The translations under genes and the position numbers were made by a program. Below the pieces are notes generated by a model, which had not been told where the DNA came from, did no database searches, and saw nothing but the letters and a program-made list of their open reading frames with translations. Shown one piece after another: positions 54,027-62,690 of a stretch of DNA of 64,000 bases. The stretch comes from Verrucomicrobiota bacterium (GTDB lineage Bacteria > Verrucomicrobiota > Verrucomicrobiia > Opitutales > Opitutaceae). Position 1 is the stretch's first letter, and every line of letters starts with the position of its first letter. The stretch is from NCBI GenBank assembly GCA_016235555.1, contig JACRKC010000122.1:1-64000 (forward strand), read 5' to 3'.

Positions 54027-54072
54027 ATAGTTGAAATTGAAGCTAACTATCGCTTCCATAGTCACCGCCTAT
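54027..54072. promoter_or_regulatory. Array of ATAG/CTAT half-sites (OxyR-like operator)
   Basis: ATAG at 54027, CTAT at 54047, ATAG at 54058 and CTAT at 54069 are spaced 20, 11 and 11 bp, near one or two helical turns. The OxyR motif consists of ATAGNT units at about 10-bp spacing. The last overlaps the start codon of the regulator gene, suggesting autorepression. Confidence 0.5.
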
Positions 54073-54991
54073 GGAATTGAGCCAACTTCGCTACACCATC
54101 GCCATCGCCGAGACGGGTAACTTCACACGCGCGAGCGAGCGCTGCCATGTGACTCAACCATCGTTGAGCCAACAAATTCTAAACCTAGAACGCGAGATCG
54201 GCCATAAACTTTTCCACCGACTTGGCCGGAAGGCCGTTTTGACGGAAGCGGGCATCACGTTTGTCGAGCGGGCGCGGCGCATCCTGTTCGAAGTCGAAAA
54301 TGCCGCCAAGGAACTGAGCGACCACCCGTCGCTCGACCGCCGCATCGTGGTCGGCGGCCTGCCCACGATCATGCCGTATCTGCTCACCCCTCTCATCGCG
54401 CGGTGCCGCACGGAGTTCCCCAACCTGCTCATCCACGCCCGGGAGGATTTTCGACCCGACCTCGTGCGCGCCGTGATCGAAGGCGAACTGGACCTCGCGG
54501 TCGTGACACTCCCGGTGAAGGACCACCGCATCTCCATTGAGCCGCTGCTCACCGAACCGTTGCTGCTCGTGGTCGGCAAAAAGCACCCGTTCGCGAGCCG
54601 CTCGGAGATCAGCGTGACGGATATCGCGGAGGAGACCTTCGTAACGATGGGCGACAGCAGCACGCTCGCGGCGCAAATCCGGGCTTTTTTCGGCGAGCTG
54701 CACTTCGAGCTGAAAATCAGCCACCGCTGCGCACAGGTCGCCACGCTCAAATCCTTCGTCGCGATGGGCGCCGGCATCTCGATCCTGCCGAACGTCGCGC
54801 GCCTCCCGCGCGACAACGAGACGCTCACCTACCTGCGCCTCACCGGCGCCTCCCCCACCCGCGAGCTGGCTGTCATCCGCCACCTCCAGCGCTACCAGAG
54901 CCGTGGCGCCGAGCAGTTCCTCGCGCTGCTGCGCGAGCACGCCCGCGCGCAATCAAACGAGCCGGCTGTGCCGGTGCCCGCGGCGCGGTGA
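54071..54991 (+). CDS. LysR-family regulator of the OxyR type
   Basis: 306 residues. The N-terminal winged helix-turn-helix is MELSQLRYTIAIAETGNFTR and CHVTQPSLSQQILNLEREIG. The effector domain has DSSTLAAQIRAFF and KSFVAMGAGISILP in the places where OxyR has its redox loop. The peroxidatic Cys expected in the SSTL/RAFF region is replaced by Ser/Phe; only one Cys (HRCAQVATLKS) is nearby. It resembles proteins annotated as hydrogen-peroxide activators in Verrucomicrobia, but peroxide sensing is not shown by the residues. Confidence 0.8.
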   Translation: MELSQLRYTIAIAETGNFTRASERCHVTQPSLSQQILNLEREIGHKLFHRLGRKAVLTEAGITFVERARRILFEVENAAKELSDHPSLDRRIVVGGLPTIMPYLLTPLIARCRTEFPNLLIHAREDFRPDLVRAVIEGELDLAVVTLPVKDHRISIEPLLTEPLLLVVGKKHPFASRSEISVTDIAEETFVTMGDSSTLAAQIRAFFGELHFELKISHRCAQVATLKSFVAMGAGISILPNVARLPRDNETLTYLRLTGASPTRELAVIRHLQRYQSRGAEQFLALLREHARAQSNEPAVPVPAAR

Positions 54992-55031
54992 CGGTTGCGC
55001 TTTTCCGCAAACCCCCAACCGTCCTCCCCTC

Positions 55032-56291
55032 ATGTCCGGCGAACCACCGCACCACGCCCTCACGCCGCGTCGCGAGCTCGCGACGTTGCTCGCGCTCGGT
55101 GCCGTGCAGTTCACGCACATTGTCGACTTCATGATCATGATGCCGCTGGGCTCGCAACTCATGCGGCAGTTCGGCATCACGCCAGCGCAGTTCACCCTGC
55201 TCGTCGGCGCGTATGGGCTCGCCGCCGGGATCTCCGGCCTCGCCGGCGGCTTTGTGCTCGACCGCTACGATCGCAAGCGCGCGCTGCTCATCCTCTACGC
55301 GGGCTTCGGTCTCTCCACGCTCGCGTGTGGCCTGGCGCCCACGCACCACACGCTCATGGCCGCGCGGATCGCGGCGGGCGCGTTTGGCGGGCTCGCGGGT
55401 TCGATGGTCTCCGCGATGGTCGCCGACGTGATTCCGCCCGAGCGCCGCGGGCGCGCGATGAGCGTGGTGATGGGGGCGTTTCCGGTCGCGTCGGTGCTCG
55501 GTGTTCCCGCCGGGCTCAAGCTCGCCTCCGAGTTCGGCTGGCACGCGCCGTTCTTTTTTCTCGCGGCCTGTTCCGCGGCCAACCTCCTGCTCGCATCGTG
55601 GGCACTCCCGCATCTCGCCACCGCCCGCCACGACCACGAGCCGCTCCGCCAGATGCGGGAAATCGTCACCCATGGGGTGCACCTGCGGGCGTTTGCCGTC
55701 GGCGCCGTGCTCGTGATGGCGGGCGGCTGCCTCGTGCCATTCATCGCGCCGTCGATGGTGGCCAACATGAACATCGGCGAGGACGAGTTGTGGAAGGCCT
55801 ACCTCGTCGGTGGGGTGTGCACGTTTTTCAGCATGCTGATCGTCGGGCGGCTCACGGACCGGGTCGACAAGCTCGGCCTGCTCACCTGGATGTCCGCCGC
55901 CTCCGTCGGTGTCGTGCTGGTGCTCGTGCGGCTCGGGCCGTCGCCACTCTGGCTGGCGTGCGCGATCATGGCGCTGTTCATGGTGACGATGTCGAGCCGG
56001 TTCACGCCTGCGATGACGATGGTCACCAACGCCGTCGAGGCCCGCTACCGCGGTGGTTTCATGAGTGTGAACGCCGCGTTCCAGCAGGCGGCGAGCGCCG
56101 TTGCCAGCATGCTCGCCGGGAAGTTCGTCACGGCCGACGCCGCAGGTCGCCTCGCTGGCCTGCCGCTGCTCGGCTACGTCGCGATCGGGTTTTTCGTGCT
56201 GACGGTGCTGTGCGCCATGGCACTACGCGCCGCCGCACCGCATGTGTCCGCGCCGGCGAAAATCCCTCAGCCCGCGGAGGCCGCCGCATGA
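55032..56291 (+). CDS. Major facilitator superfamily transporter
   Basis: 419 residues, 12 membrane helices. MFS signature GGFVLDRYDRKRALLILYAG between TM2 and TM3; AADVIPPERRGRAMSVVMGAF-type TM4-5 loop and LIVGRLTDRVDKLGLLTW in the second half. Probably an exporter of the DHA1 type. Its stop overlaps the U32 gene start (ATGA), so the two are coupled. Confidence 0.92.
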   Translation: MSGEPPHHALTPRRELATLLALGAVQFTHIVDFMIMMPLGSQLMRQFGITPAQFTLLVGAYGLAAGISGLAGGFVLDRYDRKRALLILYAGFGLSTLACGLAPTHHTLMAARIAAGAFGGLAGSMVSAMVADVIPPERRGRAMSVVMGAFPVASVLGVPAGLKLASEFGWHAPFFFLAACSAANLLLASWALPHLATARHDHEPLRQMREIVTHGVHLRAFAVGAVLVMAGGCLVPFIAPSMVANMNIGEDELWKAYLVGGVCTFFSMLIVGRLTDRVDKLGLLTWMSAASVGVVLVLVRLGPSPLWLACAIMALFMVTMSSRFTPAMTMVTNAVEARYRGGFMSVNAAFQQAASAVASMLAGKFVTADAAGRLAGLPLLGYVAIGFFVLTVLCAMALRAAAPHVSAPAKIPQPAEAAA

Positions 56292-58837
56292 GCGCCCCGG
56301 GCCTCACGCGTCCCGAATTGCTCGCACCCGCCGGCGACTGGGATTGCGTGCGCGCGGCCGTCGAGAACGGCGCCGACGCCGTCTACTTCGGCCTCGAGCG
56401 CTTCAACGCCCGCATGCGCGCGAAGAACTTCACGCAGGCCGATCTGCCCGCGCTCATGACGTTCCTCCACCGCCGCGGCGTGAAGGGCTACGTGACCTTC
56501 AACACGCTCGTCTTCACCCCCGAGCTCGCCGCCGCCGCGGACTACGCCCGCAGCATCGTCGCTGCCGGCGTCGACGCCGCGATCGTGCAGGACGTGGGCA
56601 TTTGCCGCCTCATTCGCGAACTGTCGCCCGACTTTCCCATCCATTGCTCGACGCAGATGACGATCACGAGTGCCGCCGGCGTGCAGTTCGCACGCGAGCT
56701 CGGCGCGCAACTCGTCGTCCTCGCCCGCGAAAATTCGCTCAAGGAAATCGCCGCCATCCAGGAATCGCAGCGCGGCGCGCCGGTCGCTTTGCCGCTCGAA
56801 GTCTTCGTCCACGGCGCGCTCTGCGTCGCCTATTCCGGCCAGTGCCTCACCAGCGAGTCGCTCGGCGGCCGCTCCGCCAACCGCGGCGAGTGCGCGCAAG
56901 CCTGCCGCCTCCCCTACGATCTCATCGCCGACGGCCAACCCGTCCCGCTCGGCGATCGCCGCTATCTGCTCTCACCGCAGGATCTCGCCGGCCTCGACGT
57001 CCTGCCCGACCTCGTGCGCGCCGGCATCGCCTCGCTCAAAATCGAAGGCCGCCTCAAGTCCCCCGAATACGTCGCCAGCATCACCCGCACCTACCGGGCC
57101 GCGCTGGACCAAGTGATGGCCGGACTCGCCGGCACGCCCGCGCCGGCCTTCGATCCGAACGCCGCCCGCTACGAACTCACCATGGCCTTCTCGCGCGGAT
57201 TCTTCACCGGCTGGTTCGGCGGCACCGACAACCAAGCGCTCGTGCACGGTCGCTTCGGCACCAAGCGCGGCGTGTTCCTCGGCGAGATCGCGCAGGTGCA
57301 GAACGAATCCGTCTCGCTCCGTCTCGCGGCCCAGCTCAAACCCGGCGACGGCGTGGTCTTCGACGCCGGCCACCCCGAGGAAGGCGAGGAGGGCGGACGC
57401 GTTTACCAGGTCGAGACGCGCGGACCCGACGCCACGCTGCGCTTCGGCCATGGCGACATCAACTGGCGCCGCGTGCGCCCGGGCCAGCTCGTTTGGAAGA
57501 CCAACGACCCTGCGCTCGACCGCGAGGTGCGCGCGACGTTCGCCGAGGAAAAGATCCGCTTCCAGCGCCCCATCGCCCTCGAAGTCCACGGCCGCACGGG
57601 CACGCCCCTCACGCTGATCGCCCACGACCACGACGGCCACGTCGCCAAGCTCGAGTCCGCGCTCCCGCTTGCCCCCGCCGAGAAACAGCCGCTCACCGTC
57701 GAGAAACTCCACGACCAACTCGGCCGCCTCGGCGGCACACCATTCAAACTCGGCGAGCTAAAAAATTTCCTCGAGGGCGAGGTCATCCTGCCCGTCAGCG
57801 AGCTCAACCGCCTCCGCCGCGACGCCGTCGCCGAGCTCGAAAAACTCCGCGCCGCGCCGAAACGGTGGCAACTCGTAGCGGAACGCGTGAGCGTTTCGCG
57901 CGAAAGCCTCACGGCGTCCGCCCCACCGCCGCGCCCGCCCGAACTCATCGCCGTCATCCGCCTGCTCGAGCAACTCGATGCCGCCTGGTCGGCCGGCGCC
58001 CGCACGATCTACTGCGAATTCGAAAACCCGAAACACTACCGCGACGCCGTCGCCCGCTTCCGCGACTTGCAGGCGTCCGGCTCTCAACCCTCAGCTCCCA
58101 GCTCTCAACTCCCCTCCTCGATCTGGGTCGCCCCTCCGCGCATCTTCAAACCCGGCGAAGAGTGGATCCTCAAGCAGGTGCGCTCGTGCGACGCCGACGG
58201 CTACCTCATCCGCAACTACGACCACCTCGCGTTCTTCGCCGCCGATCGCAAACGCGGCGACTTCCCGCTCAACGTCGCCAATCCCCGCACCGCCGCCTAC
58301 TTCCTCTCGCGCTACGGCCTCGAACGCGTGACCGCGAGCTACGATCTCAACATCGCGCAACTCGAAGCGCTGCTCGCCGCCGCGCCGGGCGCGTGGTTTG
58401 ACCTCACCGTGCACCAGCACATGCCGATGTTTCACATGGAGCACTGCGTGTTCTGCGCGTTCCTGTCGAACGGCCGGGACTACCGCGACTGCGGCCGCCC
58501 ATGCGACACGCACCGCGTCGCGCTCCGCGACCGCGTCGGCGCCGAACTCCCGCTCAAGGCCGACGCCGGCTGCCGCAACACCGTCTTCAACAACCGCGCC
58601 CAGACCGGCGCCGAATATGTGGCGCGCCTTCTCGAGCTCGGCGCCCGCAGCTTCCGCGTCGAATTCGTCAACGAGCCGCCCGACGAGATCACCCGCACGC
58701 TCACCCGCTACGGCCAACTCCTGCGCGGCGAAATCTCCGGCGCCGATCTCTGGCGCGAACTGAAGCTGCTCAACCAGCTCGGCGTCACCCGCGGCCAGAT
58801 GGAGACCGCCCCGCAGTTCATTGCGAAGAAGCGCTGA
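56288..58837 (+). CDS. Large U32-family peptidase (DUF3656-containing)
   Basis: 849 residues. U32 core: LTRPELLAPAGDWDCVRAAVENG, HCSTQMTITSAAGVQFAREL, VFVHGALCVAYSGQCL and the family signature ECAQACRLPYDL. A DUF3656-type middle part follows, then a second barrel-like segment with FHMEHCVFCAFLSNGRDYRDCG. Homologues take part in RNA hydroxylation (RlhA/TrhP) rather than proteolysis. A CTCTCAG-type repeat (58079-58112) encodes an in-frame Ser/Gln/Pro loop. It overlaps the convergent kinase gene by 20 bp. Confidence 0.92.
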   Translation: MSAPGLTRPELLAPAGDWDCVRAAVENGADAVYFGLERFNARMRAKNFTQADLPALMTFLHRRGVKGYVTFNTLVFTPELAAAADYARSIVAAGVDAAIVQDVGICRLIRELSPDFPIHCSTQMTITSAAGVQFARELGAQLVVLARENSLKEIAAIQESQRGAPVALPLEVFVHGALCVAYSGQCLTSESLGGRSANRGECAQACRLPYDLIADGQPVPLGDRRYLLSPQDLAGLDVLPDLVRAGIASLKIEGRLKSPEYVASITRTYRAALDQVMAGLAGTPAPAFDPNAARYELTMAFSRGFFTGWFGGTDNQALVHGRFGTKRGVFLGEIAQVQNESVSLRLAAQLKPGDGVVFDAGHPEEGEEGGRVYQVETRGPDATLRFGHGDINWRRVRPGQLVWKTNDPALDREVRATFAEEKIRFQRPIALEVHGRTGTPLTLIAHDHDGHVAKLESALPLAPAEKQPLTVEKLHDQLGRLGGTPFKLGELKNFLEGEVILPVSELNRLRRDAVAELEKLRAAPKRWQLVAERVSVSRESLTASAPPPRPPELIAVIRLLEQLDAAWSAGARTIYCEFENPKHYRDAVARFRDLQASGSQPSAPSSQLPSSIWVAPPRIFKPGEEWILKQVRSCDADGYLIRNYDHLAFFAADRKRGDFPLNVANPRTAAYFLSRYGLERVTASYDLNIAQLEALLAAAPGAWFDLTVHQHMPMFHMEHCVFCAFLSNGRDYRDCGRPCDTHRVALRDRVGAELPLKADAGCRNTVFNNRAQTGAEYVARLLELGARSFRVEFVNEPPDEITRTLTRYGQLLRGEISGADLWRELKLLNQLGVTRGQMETAPQFIAKKR
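58079..58112. repeat. CTCTCAAC-type repeat inside the U32 gene
   Basis: CTCTCAACCCTCAGCTCCCA and CTCTCAACTCCCC are read in frame as Ser/Gln/Pro. It is similar to the tract in purL at 181-213. Confidence 0.7.
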
Positions 58838-60614
58838 CCGGCCGCGGCACGAGAAAATAGAACTCCGCCCCGCGCCCCGGCTCGCTTGCGCATGCGATGC
58901 TGCCGCCGTGCGCCACCACGATCTCGCGCGCGATCGCGAGGCCGAGGCCGGCGCCGGATTTTCCCTCCTGCCCCGGCGCCCGATAAAACCGATCGAACAC
59001 GTGCGGCCGGCTCTCCGCCGCGACACCCGGCCCCTCGTCCCGCACCGCGAACCGCACGCAGCCCGCCTCCTCACTCGCGCGCAGCGTGACCACGCCACCC
59101 GCGGGCGAATACTTGGCCGCGTTCGTGAGCAGATTGATGAACACGTGCCGGATGCGCGCCCGGTCGAGCGAGAGTTCCACCGCGGCTGTCGCCGCCTCCA
59201 CGTCCACGACCAGCCGCGCGCCGGCCGCTTCGACGAACCCGCGCGCCTCTGCTGCGATCTCCTCGACGAGCCCGGCCACCACGATCTCGCTGCGGTCGAG
59301 CGCGCTGGCCCCCGCCTCGAGTCGCGCGAGGTCGAGGAGGTTGTCGAGGATGCGCAGCAACCGGTCGGCGTCGTCGCGCGCCGTTTCCAGCAGGTCGCGC
59401 TGCGTCGGCGTAAGCACGATCTTCTGCTCGAGCAGCAGGTAGACAGCCATGCGCAGACTCGTCAGCGGCGACTTCAGCTCATGGCTCACCGTGCCGACGA
59501 GGTTCGTCTTTGCATCGTCGAGCAGGCGGAACTTCGTCACGTCCTGAAGAATCACCGCCGCCCCCTTGAATTCCGTCAACCGGTCGCCGATCGCCAGGAT
59601 GCGCGGGAGGTAATGGCGGTCCTCGCGCTCGACGCGCAGCGTGACCACGCGGGAGTAGTCGGCCGGCAGATCGTGTTCGCCGGTGGCCAGCACGCGGGCC
59701 AACGCCTCCGCGAGCGCGGGCGGAAACTCCGCCAACCCGAGTTGCTCCGCCGCTGGATTGCGCACCTCCGGCCGCCCCGCGCGGTCGACCACGAACACGG
59801 GGTCGGGCGCCGAGGTGAGCGTGGCTTCCATCGTGCGCTGCGTGCGCACCACCCGCGCCTGCATGGCCTCGCGATACTCGCGCAACTTGCCCGCCATCGT
59901 GTTGAAGGCCCGCGCCAGTTGTCCGAGTTCGTCCTCCGAAAGCACCGGCACCTCGCGCGCAAGATCGCCCTCACCCACCGCGACCGCCGATGCGGTGAGC
60001 AACTTGATCGGCTTGAGCAGCGCCGCCGCCAGCCGCCAGGCGACGAACAACGACAGCGCGACCGCACCCGCAATGGCCGTGAGCAACACCCGTTCCGCCG
60101 TCGCCGCCCGCTCCTCGGCCATCGCGACGATCTGCGCCGCCGCCGCCGCATCGCGCCGGGTGACGGTCTCGATCGATCCGATCAGCCGGAACAACGCCGA
60201 GCCGCTTTGCCGCACGTCGACGCGCGAACCGGGATTGCCCGCGCGCAACTGCGCCTCGGCCCCCTCCACAAATGCCTGGAACGCCTCGTCGACCGCCTGC
60301 ACGAGCGCCGCCCGCGGCGAGCCGACCGAGCTCGCCGACTGCCCCATGAGTTCGCGCGTGAACACCGCACGCTGTTCGTCGAACTGCCGCCGGGCGGCGA
60401 GCGTGTCGCCGCGCCCGGCGTCGGCCGCGGCGGCGTTCATCAGCCGCGCCGCGTCGCGCATCTGCTGCAGCGCGAAGATCGCGCGGTAGTTGTTGACCAT
60501 ATCCCGCGAGAGCGAGCCCGCCAGATCGTGCGACACGCGAATCGCGTAAACGCCCGTGCCGATCAGAATGAGCAGCAGCGGCAGCAGACCGAGATAGAGG
60601 CGGGTGCGGAGCAT
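58818..60614 (-). CDS. KinB-like sensor histidine kinase
   Basis: 598 residues, from ATG 60614. TM1 about 8-24, a periplasmic helical domain, TM2 about 180-198, HAMP (LLKPIKLLTASAVAVGEGDL), PAS (ATLTSAPDPVFVVDRAGRP), HisKA with TVSHELKSPLTSLRMAVYL and HATPase_c (NLLTNAAKYS, DEGPGVAAES, GAGLGLAIARE). Layout and length match KinB, the kinase partner of AlgB. The AlgB-like regulator gene lies upstream, separated by the 60619-60688 repeat. Confidence 0.92.
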   Translation of the reverse strand: MLRTRLYLGLLPLLLILIGTGVYAIRVSHDLAGSLSRDMVNNYRAIFALQQMRDAARLMNAAAADAGRGDTLAARRQFDEQRAVFTRELMGQSASSVGSPRAALVQAVDEAFQAFVEGAEAQLRAGNPGSRVDVRQSGSALFRLIGSIETVTRRDAAAAAQIVAMAEERAATAERVLLTAIAGAVALSLFVAWRLAAALLKPIKLLTASAVAVGEGDLAREVPVLSEDELGQLARAFNTMAGKLREYREAMQARVVRTQRTMEATLTSAPDPVFVVDRAGRPEVRNPAAEQLGLAEFPPALAEALARVLATGEHDLPADYSRVVTLRVEREDRHYLPRILAIGDRLTEFKGAAVILQDVTKFRLLDDAKTNLVGTVSHELKSPLTSLRMAVYLLLEQKIVLTPTQRDLLETARDDADRLLRILDNLLDLARLEAGASALDRSEIVVAGLVEEIAAEARGFVEAAGARLVVDVEAATAAVELSLDRARIRHVFINLLTNAAKYSPAGGVVTLRASEEAGCVRFAVRDEGPGVAAESRPHVFDRFYRAPGQEGKSGAGLGLAIAREIVVAHGGSIACASEPGRGAEFYFLVPRPVSASSQ

Positions 60615-60618
60615 CGCG

Positions 60619-60688
60619 TGTAGCGGCGGTCTACGACCGCCGTGACGGGTTCGGAAAATTTTGCCGGCGGTCATAGACCGCCGCTACA
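60619..60688. repeat. TGTAGCGGCGG twin-hairpin element (copy 2)
   Basis: Ends TGTAGCGGCGG and CCGCCGCTACA, with hairpins GGCGGTC-TAC-GACCGCC and GGCGGTC-ATA-GACCGCC. It fills most of the 84-bp gap between the AlgB-like and KinB-like genes. Copy 1 is at 38394-38464. Confidence 0.93.
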
Positions 60689-60698
60689 ACGCTTGAGT

Positions 60699-62033
60699 TC
60701 ACAGCAGCCCGAGCTTCTGGCGTTTGCGGTAGAGCGTCGCGGGATCGATGCCGAGCGTCTTCGCCGCGTCATCGAGATTGCGCGAGAGCGCCAGGATGCG
60801 TTTGAGGTGTTCGGCTTCGAGGGCATCGAGCGTCACCCGCGCACCGACCGCGATCAGCGGATCCGGTTTCGCGCCGAACTCCTCGGGCAAGTCGCACACC
60901 TCGATCGTCTCGCCCGTCGCGAGGATCACCGCGCGCTCGATCACGTTGCGCAGCTCGCGGAGATTGCCGGGCCAGCGGTAGCCGGCGAACGCCGCGAGCA
61001 CCGCCGGCGAGAACGCCGTGACCTTCTTGCCGATGCGCGCCGCGAAAAACCGCCGGTAACTCTCCGCCAGGCGCGCGAGGTCGCCGGGCCGCTCGTGCAG
61101 CCCCGGCAACGCGATGCTGATCACGTTGAGCCGGTAAAAAAGGTCCTCGCGGAATCTGCCCGTCTTCACTTCGGCGGCGAGGTCGCGATTCGTGGCGGCG
61201 ATCACGCGGACGTTGGCCCGACGCGGCCGGGGCTCGCCGACCCGCTCGTATTCGCGCTCCTGGAGGAGGCGCAGCAGCTTCGGCTGGATCTCGGGCGGCA
61301 GCTCGCCGATTTCGTCGAGGAAGAGCGTGCCCCCGTCGGCGGCGGCGACCTTGCCCAACGTGTCGGCCACCGCACCGGTGAACGATCCCTTCACATGCCC
61401 GAACAACTCACTCTCGAGCAACTCGCGCGAGAGCGACGGGCAGCTCACCGTCACGAACGCCGCGCCTCGCTGCGCGCTGCGCGCATGGATTTCGCGGGCG
61501 AGCACGCTTTTGCCGGTGCCGCTCGGGCCGAGCAGCAGCATCGTCGCGGGCGACGCCGCGGCCTTGAACGCCACCTCCAGCGCGCGCTGCGCGGCCGGCT
61601 CCACCGCATCGAGGTCGACCGGCGGAGACTCCGCGGCGAGGGCGTTTTCGAGCGAGCGCACGCGCGATTCGAGCGAGCGGGTCTTCTCGATTTTCGCGAG
61701 CACCGCGCGGATTTGATCGGGAGTGAAAGGCTTGGGGATGAAATCGAAGGCCCCGAGCCGCATCGCCTCGACGGCGGTCGCGATATTGGCGTAGGCGGTG
61801 AACATCACCACGGAAAGCGCTGGCTGCGCCTTGAGCAGCTTCGCGAGCGTGTCGATGCCGTTGTCGGCGCCGAGCTTCAGATCGAGGAAGACGGCGTCGA
61901 AGTTCTCGTCCGTGACGGCCTTGAGCGCGCGGGCGGCGTTGGCGGCCTCGGCGCCTTCGTGGCCCGCGGACTCGATCGCGATGCGCGTGGTTTTGCGGAT
62001 GCCGGGTTCGTCGTCGACGATGAGGATGCGCAT
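60699..62033 (-). CDS. Sigma-54-dependent response regulator, AlgB-like
   Basis: 444 residues from ATG 62033. Receiver with Asp51 (AVFLDLKLGADNGI). AAA+ domain with Walker A LGPSGTGKSVLAREI, ESELFGHVKGSFTGAVAD (GAFTGA loop as GSFTGA), Walker B GGTLFLDEIGELP and RYRWPGNLRELRN. C-terminal Fis-type HTH (LDDAAKTLGIDPATLYRKR). It activates sigma-54 promoters when phosphorylated; partner of the KinB-like kinase. Confidence 0.95.
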   Translation of the reverse strand: MRILIVDDEPGIRKTTRIAIESAGHEGAEAANAARALKAVTDENFDAVFLDLKLGADNGIDTLAKLLKAQPALSVVMFTAYANIATAVEAMRLGAFDFIPKPFTPDQIRAVLAKIEKTRSLESRVRSLENALAAESPPVDLDAVEPAAQRALEVAFKAAASPATMLLLGPSGTGKSVLAREIHARSAQRGAAFVTVSCPSLSRELLESELFGHVKGSFTGAVADTLGKVAAADGGTLFLDEIGELPPEIQPKLLRLLQEREYERVGEPRPRRANVRVIAATNRDLAAEVKTGRFREDLFYRLNVISIALPGLHERPGDLARLAESYRRFFAARIGKKVTAFSPAVLAAFAGYRWPGNLRELRNVIERAVILATGETIEVCDLPEEFGAKPDPLIAVGARVTLDALEAEHLKRILALSRNLDDAAKTLGIDPATLYRKRQKLGLL

Positions 62034-62079
62034 GGCGGGGAATGTGGCAGGGGCGTGGTGGGCGCGAAATGCCAAAAAC

Positions 62080-62107
62080 AAGGCGGGGCCGCTTTCGCGA
62101 CCCCGCC
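62080..62107 (-). terminator. Intrinsic terminator on the minus strand
   Basis: A GGCGGGG...CCCCGCC stem with a GAAA-type loop (62082-62107) is followed on the minus strand by TTGTTTTTGG. No annotated longer gene ends here on that strand. It would end a transcript of the small reading frame at 62200-62325. Confidence 0.7.
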
Positions 62108-62122
62108 AGGTCCAGCTTCAAC

Positions 62123-62158
62123 TAACAGTTCCGCGAGCTAAGCTCGCACGAACTGTTA
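62123..62158. repeat. TAACAGTT hairpin
   Basis: TAACAGTT and AACTGTTA with inner GCGAGC/GCTCGC form a long imperfect stem just upstream (minus-strand sense) of the terminator. Confidence 0.75.
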
Positions 62159-62199
62159 ACTTTTCGGACCCAGCGCGGTTGGACGAGTTCCACGCCGGA

Positions 62200-62325
62200 T
62201 CACTCGGACAAATCGTTTTCGTGCCCCTTCACCGCCTCGACCACCTTGGTGGCTTGTTGATCGGCACCGATGAGCACGCAGAGCAAAGAACACGCTAGCA
62301 GGAATAGGATTATCAGAAAAGACAT
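62200..62325 (-). CDS. Possible 41-residue membrane protein
   Basis: ATG 62325 (or 62334) to TGA 62200. The product starts MSFLIILFLLACSLLCVLIG, a membrane helix with a lipobox-like LLAC, followed by a polar tail. No Shine-Dalgarno is evident. Support comes from a minus-strand terminator 90 bp downstream. The rest of the 62034-62690 interval holds only repeats. Confidence 0.35.
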   Translation of the reverse strand: MSFLIILFLLACSLLCVLIGADQQATKVVEAVKGHENDLSE

Positions 62326-62508
62326 GCAGACCATACTGCGGGCCGCGTGCCAGTGCAAGTTCAGCTTCAAAAAAAGAGCGACTTTCCCCTCGTAAAAAAA
62401 TTCTGAGACTCATTCCGCCGGGAGGGCGGCAGGGGCGATACGCCATGCAATTCACCCGACTCCGGCGAGGCGGGCGCGCACTATGCACGACCCTCCGGCA
62501 CGGATGTG

Positions 62509-62618
62509 ACTCAAACTGAGGTCAGGAAACGGCGAAAAAGCCTGCCCAAGGCGCGCGCTCACCCGCGCCGGCTCGCCGCTACAACCGAGGCTCCAAGAAC
62601 TGACATCAGTTTGAGTTG
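62509..62618. repeat. ACTCAAACTGAGGTCAG inverted repeat (copy 2)
   Basis: The left ACTCAAACTGAGGTCAG and right CTGACATCAGTTTGAGT match with one mismatch. The same outer sequence frames the nested repeat at 38359-38481, but here the centre is unrelated. It lies 70 bp before the adenylate-kinase-like gene. Confidence 0.9.
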
Positions 62619-62690
62619 CACCCCTCCGACACTGCGGCGGCAGATTTTTCTTGTGTCGAACCCACCCGCGAAACCCTCTAGCGACTTTCC

